A stretch of DNA of 18,779 bases from DASYSA01 sp036003885 (GTDB lineage Bacteria > Acidobacteriota > Blastocatellia > UBA7656), in the NCBI GenBank assembly GCA_036003885.1, contig DASYSA010000162.1, positions 1-18,779 on the forward strand. Reading direction: 5' to 3'. The notes below the pieces were generated by a model. The model was not told where the DNA came from. It worked only from the letters and a program-made list of their open reading frames with translations, and did not search any database. The stretch's first letter is position 1; each line of letters starts with the position of its first letter. Positions 12,272-18,779 of the stretch are shown in pieces. The position numbers were made by a program, and so were the translations under genes.

Positions 12272-13765
12272 TCACGCGACAACCCTCTTAGCCGCCTGTA
12301 GATCATCTCTGCTCAACTCACCGGTTACAACCAGTCCCGCGACGTATAGAACCGCCATCGCGGCAAGTTGAAACACGATAAGCAATCTCGATCCCGGAAC
12401 CAACAACTTCGACACCACAAATACGCCGAGGGCGCAGCCCCCAATTCGAAACGCGGAGACCCAGGGCAAGAACGCACCCAGAGTCCTCTTGACGTAGCCG
12501 CCGGATACAACCGCGCCGAGGAACATCGCCGCGGTAGTGCCAACAGCCGCCCCAGTCAATCCGTAGCCGGGAATAAGCACAAAATTCAACACACCGCTGG
12601 CCGCAAGCGTGAAAGTTCCAATCACGAGAGATACCCCTGGACGGCCGCTCGCCGAAATGATCGTGGTCAGCACGTACAACAACCCGAACAGCAGCATTCC
12701 GTAAGCCACTACGCTTAGCGCCGTTGCTCCAACCTGGTAGTCATCGGTATACACGACATGCAGAACCTCGGCCGCGTTCGCCGATAGCAGCGTAGCCACC
12801 AGCGCCATGATCATAAGCGTGTAGCGCATCGTGCTCGAAATGTAGATCCGTGTCTTCGCGCGGTCTCCCGCGAAGGTGGCCTGGGATACGAGGGGAAAGA
12901 TGACGAAGGTAACCGAGATAATGATCTGGTAAGTGACAGCCGCGAGGGCGGTGGCTGCCGCGTAATAACCGGCATTCCCGCTCGCAGTCGTCGCGTCGGA
13001 CGCTGAACGAGCCTTGATCAGAAACAGGTCAGCCCGCTGTAGGAGATTTATTACCAGTGTCGAGACTAGCAGGTAGGCTTGAAATCTGAACAGGTCGCCC
13101 TGCCTCACCACGCCTTTTAGACTCCGCTTCCCTGCTACTATGGCCGACAGTACCAGCACGCTCGCGGCCGCCAGTGCGAAGCCCGCGACAGCCCCCATGA
13201 CTCCATAACCCAACCATACAAACAGCACAATGAACACAACCTTCAAGGTCGAGTACGCGGCATCCAGTCCGGCCTGCGCCAGAAACTTTCGGCGGCCATT
13301 GAAGTATCCCGTGAACACCGAATAGAAGGAGTACGACAGCGTGATCAACGATGCCAGGCGCAGGTATGCAGTCAGCCGCTGGTCGTTGAGATAACCGGCG
13401 ATGACACTCGCCAGCAGGAAAAACCCGAGCGATGCTGCACCTCCTACCAGTAATTGCAGCCTGAGCGCTGCTGCCTTTACCGAATCCGCTTTCCCCTCCT
13501 CCTGGGAGACGTACTTCGAGACTGTTTGATAGGTGCCCGTAACAATAACGGCGTTGAGGACGGAGACTGCGCCAATGACGACTACATAGAGTCCCCACTG
13601 TTCGACGCTCAGCAGTCTCGGCAGGGCGAAGTAGATGCCGTACCCGGTGACAATGAACCACACCTTTGCCGCGGTGATGAAGATCGTGCCCCGTCCCGCG
13701 ACCCTGGCGATGTCATCCCTCGGCGCTTCGGGCCCGGAGTCTTCGACCGTCGATGTCCTGATCAT
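12272..13765 (-). CDS. Wzx-like polysaccharide flippase
   Basis: A 497-residue integral membrane protein with about 12-14 hydrophobic segments spread over its whole length, as in the MOP superfamily of oligosaccharide-lipid flippases. The N-terminal part (GRGTIFITAAKVWFIVTGYG, then PRLLSVEQWGLYVV) and the later GYGLTGAAVGTTAAMFLG are typical of the Polysacc_synt / Wzx family. It would move undecaprenyl-linked sugar units to the outer face of the inner membrane. It is the last gene of the minus-strand glycan cluster. Its ATG at 13765 overlaps the end of the GT4 gene by 53 bases, implying translational coupling; AAGGATCC and TGAGGA lie just upstream. No Wzy or Wzz was recognised in the window. 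The exact substrate cannot be told. Confidence 0.9.
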   Translation of the reverse strand: MIRTSTVEDSGPEAPRDDIARVAGRGTIFITAAKVWFIVTGYGIYFALPRLLSVEQWGLYVVVIGAVSVLNAVIVTGTYQTVSKYVSQEEGKADSVKAAALRLQLLVGGAASLGFFLLASVIAGYLNDQRLTAYLRLASLITLSYSFYSVFTGYFNGRRKFLAQAGLDAAYSTLKVVFIVLFVWLGYGVMGAVAGFALAAASVLVLSAIVAGKRSLKGVVRQGDLFRFQAYLLVSTLVINLLQRADLFLIKARSASDATTASGNAGYYAAATALAAVTYQIIISVTFVIFPLVSQATFAGDRAKTRIYISSTMRYTLMIMALVATLLSANAAEVLHVVYTDDYQVGATALSVVAYGMLLFGLLYVLTTIISASGRPGVSLVIGTFTLAASGVLNFVLIPGYGLTGAAVGTTAAMFLGAVVSGGYVKRTLGAFLPWVSAFRIGGCALGVFVVSKLLVPGSRLLIVFQLAAMAVLYVAGLVVTGELSRDDLQAAKRVVA

Positions 13766-14939
13766 TCCTCAGGGATCCTTTGATGAGTTCCGCGAACCTC
13801 ATCCCAACTTGCACCCAATCGAAGCGCAGGGCGGTCCGCCGCGCGTTCAATCTCAAGTGCTGCTGAAGGGACCGATCGCTCAGTACGAGCTTCAGCGTTT
13901 CGCGCAGCATATCGGGATCGCCGGGCTCGACCAGCAGTCCGTTCTCGCCGTCGGTTATTATTTCAGGAAGACCTCCGACACGCGAGGCGATCACAGGCAG
14001 GCCCGCCGCCAGAGCTTCCAGGCAAGCCACCGGCATCCCTTCGGTTCGGCCGTCAGGCAACACGATCGAGGGGATCACCACCACCTGGGCGAGTGTAAGG
14101 AGCCGCTGGCGCTGCGCGCTGTCTACCTGTCCAATGAAGCGCGCGTCTATCTTGAGCAGCTCGGCAAGATCCTCGAGATGTCGGCGCCTTTCGCCCCGTC
14201 CGGCGATGAGCAGACGCCAGTCTTCCCCCTGGGCCGCGCGCAGGAGAACTTCAACGCCCTTAATCTTAGCCAACCGACCGACAAACAGTATCGTTTGCCC
14301 GTCCCCGTCGTTTCCAGGCCCCTTTGCGGTTCGATAGCCAATGGATGTTCCCATTGGTATGACTTCGATCTTATGCCCAGCCTCAGGAGAGAGCGCCATC
14401 AGTTTGCATCGGAGGTCCGAGCTAACCACGACGACCTTTTGGGCTGCTCCGACGATGAAGCGGGAAAGCCACCGGCCGCCTCGCACTCGGGACAGAAGAT
14501 GAAGCCCGCCGGAGTGCTCGACAACGATATGAGGCTTGCGTAGAACGCGAGCGAGCAGCGATCCGATCAATCCGCAGGGAACCATCCAGTGCGAGCAGAT
14601 CACATCCGCCTTGCGAGCGAGCATCAGCGCCTTCAAAGAAAGGGAGAGGAGCGAGAACATCAGAACCAGTTTCGCAAAAGGGTTGCGGCTCGACATGTCG
14701 TTCAGGTCGCAGCTGCCCTGAAAAGGTTCAAGCGCTCCCAGTAGTGGGCGCGATCTCACCAGCTTGAAAGTGTCCAACGGCCACTCTGCAGCTGACGCGT
14801 CAGGCGGAGCCAGCACCTGCACGTTGAACTCCCCGGAGAGGCTCCGCGCGAAGTCGCGAATGTAACCGCACGTCTCGTCGCTTGGGCCGCGCGGAAACGA
14901 GCTGGTCAGAATCAGTAAGTTCGGTCTGTCATAATCCAT
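13713..14939 (-). CDS. GT4-family glycosyltransferase
   Basis: A 408-residue GT-B fold enzyme, soluble or membrane-associated, that transfers sugar from an NDP-sugar with retention. The N-terminal domain starts NLLILTSSFPRGPSDETCGY, the region where the acceptor is bound. The C-terminal donor domain begins ILFVGRLAKIKGVE (217-230) and carries the EX7E motif, E300 and E308 in EGMPVACLEA, followed by GLPVIASRVGGLPEII and GLLVEPGD. The start at 14939 is preceded by GGAAGG three bases away. It follows the GT2 gene by 22 bases and overlaps the flippase start, so all three are probably one operon. Sugar specificity is not readable. Confidence 0.95.
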   Translation of the reverse strand: MDYDRPNLLILTSSFPRGPSDETCGYIRDFARSLSGEFNVQVLAPPDASAAEWPLDTFKLVRSRPLLGALEPFQGSCDLNDMSSRNPFAKLVLMFSLLSLSLKALMLARKADVICSHWMVPCGLIGSLLARVLRKPHIVVEHSGGLHLLSRVRGGRWLSRFIVGAAQKVVVVSSDLRCKLMALSPEAGHKIEVIPMGTSIGYRTAKGPGNDGDGQTILFVGRLAKIKGVEVLLRAAQGEDWRLLIAGRGERRRHLEDLAELLKIDARFIGQVDSAQRQRLLTLAQVVVIPSIVLPDGRTEGMPVACLEALAAGLPVIASRVGGLPEIITDGENGLLVEPGDPDMLRETLKLVLSDRSLQQHLRLNARRTALRFDWVQVGMRFAELIKGSLRNDQDIDGRRLRARSAEG

Positions 14940-14961
14940 CGGCCTTCCAGTATCAGCTCGC

Positions 14962-15729
14962 TCACTGATCTATCGCGCTTCTCTGTGTTTCTCGAACAGG
15001 TATCGAGGTGCGCGTTCCTGATCCCAGTCTTTTGCGAACATAGCTGCGCGCGATCAAGAAGAGTATCGTCGGAACTGCGGTGAAAGGTTTGATGCCGGAG
15101 ACTTCATCGCCGTAGATGGTCCTCACAGGGACCGAGCAGACTACGAGCCCGGTGCGGCGGGCGCCGAAGAACATCTCGTTTGGGAATCCATAGCGATCGT
15201 AAAGCTCTTCCAGGTTCATTTGCATGAGCGAAGCACGCCTAACGACGGTGTATCCGCATTGTGCGTCCAGGCTGTCGTCGTAGCCTGCCGCTCGCCGCGT
15301 GAGCCAACTAAGAACCCTGTTTCCGATGTAGCGAGCACGGGGCATGCGGTGGATCGTTGAAGTGTGCAGAAATCGGTTACCCTTGACGTAGTCAGCCCCT
15401 CGCGCTGCTGGTTCCAGCAATCGCCATAGGTCCCTGCCGTCCATCTGCCCATCGCCATCCATTACCGCTATGAAATCAACATTCGTGTGCAGCGCCCAGG
15501 CATAGCCGGTCTTTGTTGCCGCTCCCACCCCGCGATTCTTCTTGTGTCTCAGCCTGACCAGCTTTGAGTTCTCCACCTGACGAAGCCGCTCCCAGGTCGA
15601 GTCGCTGCTGCCGTCATCGACGGCCACAATCACGTCAACGTAAGCCGGTATGCGGTCAATCGCCTGCTTTAGATGGGCCTCCTCGTTGTGAATCGGCACC
15701 ACGACGGCGATGCGGCTTCCTTTGTACAT
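14962..15729 (-). CDS. GT2-family glycosyltransferase (dolichyl-phosphate-mannose-synthase-like)
   Basis: A 255-residue GT-A enzyme. It begins RIAVVVPIHNEE and has the donor-binding VDDGSSDST (38-46), the metal-binding acidic cluster DGDGQMD (91-97) and the VKGNRF segment common to polyprenyl-phosphate sugar transferases. It lacks C-terminal membrane spans. It probably transfers a sugar to a lipid carrier or growing lipid-linked chain. ATG 15729 is chosen because GAGGGG sits about six bases upstream. A longer frame begins at 15786, but its extra 19 residues (with FAIRNSKS) are just translation of a heptad repeat. The gene is downstream of the GT-C-like protein and upstream of GT4. Confidence 0.94.
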   Translation of the reverse strand: MYKGSRIAVVVPIHNEEAHLKQAIDRIPAYVDVIVAVDDGSSDSTWERLRQVENSKLVRLRHKKNRGVGAATKTGYAWALHTNVDFIAVMDGDGQMDGRDLWRLLEPAARGADYVKGNRFLHTSTIHRMPRARYIGNRVLSWLTRRAAGYDDSLDAQCGYTVVRRASLMQMNLEELYDRYGFPNEMFFGARRTGLVVCSVPVRTIYGDEVSGIKPFTAVPTILFLIARSYVRKRLGSGTRTSIPVRETQRSAIDQ

Positions 15730-15754
15730 TTCACCCCTCGAAGACCGGGATTTC

Positions 15755-15833
15755 GAATTGCGAATTGCGAATTGCGAGAGCAACAAGTAGCCTGGTTCTA
15801 ATTTCTAAATTCGCAATTCGAATTTCGAATTTC
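15755..15833. repeat. Heptad inverted repeat between GT-C-like and GT2 genes
   Basis: The left arm has three exact GAATTGC units (15755-15761, 15762-15768, 15769-15775). The right arm (about 15801-15833) is built of ATTCGCA, ATTCGAA and TTTCGAA heptads and ends at the TAG stop of the GT-C-like gene (15836-15834). The arms pair over about 15 bases (TTCGAATTGCGAATT). The repeat takes up most of the spacer, leaving only about 25 bases for the GT2 ribosome site. Confidence 0.9.
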
Positions 15834-17714
15834 CTACTGGTTCCTCTCATACACGGCGATATCAGTCACCGCGGACACCTGATGATAGTTCGAGATCACC
15901 GTCTCGCGCACGCGTTTGTTGGTCAGACTGTCCTGAAGCAGAATCAGCCGGGGACGCCGGTCGGCGATCATCTCAAGAACGGCTTCGCGATCCTGACCGT
16001 CAATTCCGACCGACCGCCACCAAACGAATCGGGTCGGATTCCTCCGCCCGCTAAGAAAGTAAAACCCGCTGCCCCGTTGCGCGAACGAGAAGATGTAATC
16101 ATCCGGTGAGCTGTTCTCCTCGATCGACCGAGCCAGACCTTCTATGAACTCCGCTTGCCTGGCGCTCACCAGCATACCCCGCGCCCGCTCAATTGAAAGC
16201 GGCTTGCGATCTCTGAAATTGAATCTGCCATCAAAGTGAGGACGCCATGTGCCGTACACACCCGCAACGACCAAAAGCACAAGCGGCACCGACACCGTCA
16301 ATAAAGCGGGCCGGCTCGGCCCCTCAACGTAATGCCGAAAGGAGCTCGTCACCGCAGGCAGCGTAAGATGGATGAAGAGGACCAGCAGGAGAAAGACCGG
16401 GGGCAGCACCCGGACAAGGTGGTACTCATCAGCTCGAGGATACATCTCGAGGTACGCGCCAAGGGTGAACAACCCGACGGTGATGATCGCTCCGTATGTC
16501 CGCCACCATTGCTGCCTGTCCTCGGCACCTCCAGGGCTTCTTGCGAACCGCCATCCGACCAGCAGTACAATCGCCGCAAAGAGCGCCAGGGGTAAGTAGG
16601 CAACTGCGGCGGCGGCCGACTGCTTCAGGATGTAGGCGCGACCGGGCACCAACAAGACGCCGGAACCCAGCGCAATGACCCCGATCACGTAGGCAGAGAA
16701 CAGCTTCGGCGCCCTGCGGATGACGAGGTATCCGCCGGCGACAACCACGAGCAGACCGGCGATCACGGGAAGTAGTTGCTTGGGCCGAGGTAATGGTACG
16801 GATCTGGACTCTGAATACTCGGCGGCATGATGCAGGAAGTGATTGATCATCGCCGAAAGCGCCCCGTTGGATGCCATGTATGCCATCAGTGCCGCAACCA
16901 CGACTCCGAAACCGGCCCAATAAATCGCCGATCGTCCGGCCGCCATAAGAACCCTTCGAGACAGAGTTGCCTCCCCGTTTCGTCCGATGACTTCCCTGGC
17001 TGCTATTGATCCCGTGCCGGCGGCGAGCAGCAGCAGGCCCACGTTGTACTTGAAGGTCAAGACTATGCCGATCGCAAGGCCGGAAAGGAAAAGCCACCCG
17101 AGTCTGCCGCTCCGATCATAGGTGAGCATCAGACCCATTCCAACCAACACGAACAGCAGCGAGTATTGAGTCGGCACAACCCCGAAGATGTACTGATGAC
17201 CAAGCCAGGCCAGGGTCAGTGCGACCGGAACGAGCGCCACCCATTCATTGGTCAATCGCCTCGTGACGTAAAATAGTGTGACCAGGGTGGCAACCTTGAA
17301 GACGAAAAGACCGGCGTTGACTGTCATCAACGTCGACCCGAAGAGTTTCATCAGCACTGCATTTAGCCAGAGCGTTCCTGGCGTGTAGTTGTAGAGGAAA
17401 TCGCGGTACGGAACTTCGCCGTGCAATACTCGCTCTGCCGGCGATATGCTGTAGCCCACAACTGACAGCCAGACGCTCCGCCTGACAAATAAGCCGTAGC
17501 AGCCCAGACCGGCAATCACGGTGATGAGCAGTGGGACTGAACTCTTGAGTGCGGACAAGAGATCCCGTCTTGAAGAATGATCCTGTATTTCTATCGGCTC
17601 TGTGATGGTCGTCCTCTGCCTTGGTACGCCCCTGGGTACGCACGCTTCCAGCGTGCCGGTCCTCGGCGAAGGCCGGTTGTACTCCAAAGGGCGCCGCGCC
17701 GAGTTCGCACGCAC
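15834..17714 (-). CDS. Multi-membrane GT-C-like glycosyltransferase
   Basis: A 626-residue protein with about 11-13 hydrophobic spans. After the first span (about 60-77) a periplasmic-loop region (88-116) reads GYSISPAERVLHGEVPYRDF then LYNYTPGTLW, as in GT39/GT83-type enzymes that use lipid-phosphate sugars. E94, E100 and D105 are candidate catalytic acids. The C-terminal soluble part contains DDYIFSFAQRGSGFYFLSGR, also typical of this group. It would glycosylate a lipid or polymer at the outer face of the inner membrane. The start is uncertain: the GTG at 17714 gives about 35 residues (with RTGTLEACVP) that are translated repeat. A TTG at 17558 just before the first span is another candidate, giving 574 residues. 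It shares its reading frame with the upstream phosphodiesterase, separated by one TAA. Confidence 0.85.
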   Translation of the reverse strand: MRANSARRPLEYNRPSPRTGTLEACVPRGVPRQRTTITEPIEIQDHSSRRDLLSALKSSVPLLITVIAGLGCYGLFVRRSVWLSVVGYSISPAERVLHGEVPYRDFLYNYTPGTLWLNAVLMKLFGSTLMTVNAGLFVFKVATLVTLFYVTRRLTNEWVALVPVALTLAWLGHQYIFGVVPTQYSLLFVLVGMGLMLTYDRSGRLGWLFLSGLAIGIVLTFKYNVGLLLLAAGTGSIAAREVIGRNGEATLSRRVLMAAGRSAIYWAGFGVVVAALMAYMASNGALSAMINHFLHHAAEYSESRSVPLPRPKQLLPVIAGLLVVVAGGYLVIRRAPKLFSAYVIGVIALGSGVLLVPGRAYILKQSAAAAVAYLPLALFAAIVLLVGWRFARSPGGAEDRQQWWRTYGAIITVGLFTLGAYLEMYPRADEYHLVRVLPPVFLLLVLFIHLTLPAVTSSFRHYVEGPSRPALLTVSVPLVLLVVAGVYGTWRPHFDGRFNFRDRKPLSIERARGMLVSARQAEFIEGLARSIEENSSPDDYIFSFAQRGSGFYFLSGRRNPTRFVWWRSVGIDGQDREAVLEMIADRRPRLILLQDSLTNKRVRETVISNYHQVSAVTDIAVYERNQ

Positions 17715-17808
17715 CCGAGTCTCGCACGCTGGAAGCGTGCGGGTCCTCGACGAAGTGCCAGTTTATTCCAAAGGGGCCAGAGCCGAGTTTGGCACGCTGG
17801 AAGCGTGC
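17640..17808. repeat. Palindromic (REP-like) repeat, two units, translated in both flanking genes
   Basis: A 17-base near-palindrome occurs three times: GCACGCTTCCAGCGTGC (17640-17656) and twice as its reverse complement GCACGCTGGAAGCGTGC (17724-17740, 17792-17808). Each has 7-base arms and a 3-base loop. Between the copies, two segments of about 50 bases align with each other: GGTCCTCGGCGAAG with GGTCCTCGACGAAG, CTCCAAAGGG with TTCCAAAGGG, and GCCGAGTT with GCCGAGTT. So this is a tandem pair of a composite element. It encodes the last ~16 residues of the phosphodiesterase and the first ~30 of the next frame. Confidence 0.88.
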
Positions 17809-18779
17809 GTACCCAGCTCCCGCGTAATTACCTTCCCGTCCATGTCGGGTGGCACTGACTCGCCCAACAAGTCTAGAACCGTCGGGGCAACGTCCTTGAG
17901 GTTCAGCCCCTCGGCTTCCAACGACTGCTCACCTGGGCGCTCCCGCATGATGAAGATGCCGTGATAATCGTGATTAGCGTCATCTGGCCCGGTGTCATTC
18001 TCGAACGTGTACACCGACGGCGGTTGAGCGGGCGAGATGCTTCCGACGCTTCGCCACGCGAGATTGCCGAAGTACACAAACAGGTCAGGAGGCACGCCGC
18101 GGACCTCTTTGTACACGTCTTCGGGTCTGACTACCTGGGTGTCCATCAAGTCCCCATTGTGATCGGGTAGAGCCTCGAGCTTCTCGATCAACTCCGTGCG
18201 AACGCCTTCGTACTCTGCGCCGCGTTCAATAACACCATGAGGTTCGCGCCCTTTCACGTTGATCATATAGCGTGCATAGTAACCTCCGGATCCCCAGGCT
18301 TTCGTTCGGCTCCAATCAACATCGCACTTCTCGACGGGCGCCGGAGCGTCAGGACGACTCTTCAGCACGAGGTAGCCTTCGTTGATGAGCCACTCGTTGA
18401 AGCACACGCCGCCGACCATTGCGCGAGCGCCGTGATCGGACACGATCAGCACCGCCGTCTGCTCGTCGAGCTTCGCCAGCAGTTCGCCGATCTGCGAGTC
18501 GACGAACTTGTAATAATCGTAGATACAACTCTCGTATTTGTTGCCCGGGACATATTTCGGATGTTCGGAGTCGGTGTATTTCCAGAACATGTGATGAATA
18601 CGGTCCGGCCCCATTTCGACCATCATGAAGAAGTCCCAGTCGGGTCTGGTGTCGACCATATGCCTCGCCAGGCGAAAGCGCTTCTCGGTCATCTCGTAGA
18701 TGGTCTTGAGCACCCGATCCTTCTCCTCTTCATCTGCCCGAAAGCCGACGGCGTCGAGAATGTAGCCTCCAGTGACTCG
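17763..18779 (-). CDS. Alkaline-phosphatase-superfamily phosphodiesterase, C-terminal part (5' end off right edge)
   Basis: The frame is open to the right edge; the last upstream residues read GGYILDAVGFRADEEEKDR, so the true start is outside the window. At least 338 residues are visible. Metal-site motifs of the nucleotide pyrophosphatase/phosphodiesterase branch are present: EMGPDRIHHMFW (metal-binding Asp and His), VSDHG (Asp-His pair) and NHDYHGIFIM (third His). The N-terminal catalytic Ser/Thr lies outside. Family members hydrolyse phosphodiester or phospho-sugar bonds; the substrate here is unknown, though its place at the head of a glycan cluster suggests a lipid-phosphate or sugar-phosphate. 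The normal protein seems to end near DGKVITREL; the final residues GTHASSVPNSALAPLE are translated from the palindromic repeat, which also supplies the TAA stop. Confidence 0.9.
   Translation of the reverse strand, partial: RVTGGYILDAVGFRADEEEKDRVLKTIYEMTEKRFRLARHMVDTRPDWDFFMMVEMGPDRIHHMFWKYTDSEHPKYVPGNKYESCIYDYYKFVDSQIGELLAKLDEQTAVLIVSDHGARAMVGGVCFNEWLINEGYLVLKSRPDAPAPVEKCDVDWSRTKAWGSGGYYARYMINVKGREPHGVIERGAEYEGVRTELIEKLEALPDHNGDLMDTQVVRPEDVYKEVRGVPPDLFVYFGNLAWRSVGSISPAQPPSVYTFENDTGPDDANHDYHGIFIMRERPGEQSLEAEGLNLKDVAPTVLDLLGESVPPDMDGKVITRELGTHASSVPNSALAPLE

Noticed and set aside
13635..14543. 302-codon plus-strand frame antisense to the GT4 gene
   Set aside because: The opposite strand encodes a GT4 enzyme with its EX7E motif; the antisense frame shows no domain.
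15730..15786. Longer N-terminus for the GT2 protein starting at 15786
   Set aside because: The extra residues (including FAIRNSKS) are translation of the GAATTGC repeat, and a good ribosome site precedes ATG 15729.

Overview
The window looks like a chromosomal segment of a Gram-negative, rod-forming, GC-rich bacterium. The overall flavour (a long-linker receiver protein next to valS, Blastocatellia-like MreC and phosphodiesterase sequences, spacers filled with short tandem repeats) suggests an acidobacterium, perhaps class Blastocatellia. That assignment is recognition and inference, not a search result. No rRNA, tRNA, CRISPR array, transposase or phage gene was seen.

Layout. (1) 1-2464, minus strand: a GAF-GGDEF signalling enzyme, then mreB, then the first 64 codons of mreC running off the left edge. 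(2) 2465-3404: about 940 bases without a convincing gene, holding a large octamer inverted repeat and a leader upstream of the next gene. (3) 3405-11300, plus strand: a receiver protein with a huge disordered linker that ends at a strong terminator, then valS, nadC, a small conserved-looking hypothetical, birA and coaX. The last four form a NAD / biotin / CoA cofactor group. (4) 11368-12159: a divergent pair, a small cysteine-motif protein (minus) and a Cro/C1-type HTH protein (plus). (5) 12272-18779, minus strand: a surface-glycan cluster read right to left: alkaline-phosphatase-superfamily phosphodiesterase (partial), multi-membrane GT-C-like glycosyltransferase, GT2, GT4, and a Wzx-like flippase.

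How the genes work together. MreB and MreC build the cell-elongation scaffold, and the GGDEF protein immediately upstream may be cotranscribed with them. The cofactor genes are housekeeping. The right-hand cluster has the parts expected for making and exporting a lipid-linked glycan: sugar transferases, a flippase, a membrane transferase and a phosphodiesterase of unknown substrate.

Two things stand out. First, the GGDEF domain keeps its GGDEF and RxxD motifs but has Ser instead of Asp at the guanine-contacting position (PleD Asp344). This is the hallmark of Hypr GGDEF enzymes that make 3',3'-cGAMP, here placed directly upstream of mreBC. Second, several spacers consist almost entirely of short tandem repeats with a strict 7- (or 14-) base period, one with an 8-base period. 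Most are arranged as inverted arms, each has a different core sequence, and they abut or include start and stop codons. A separate palindromic repeat at 17640-17808 is translated in frame into the end of one protein and the beginning of the next.
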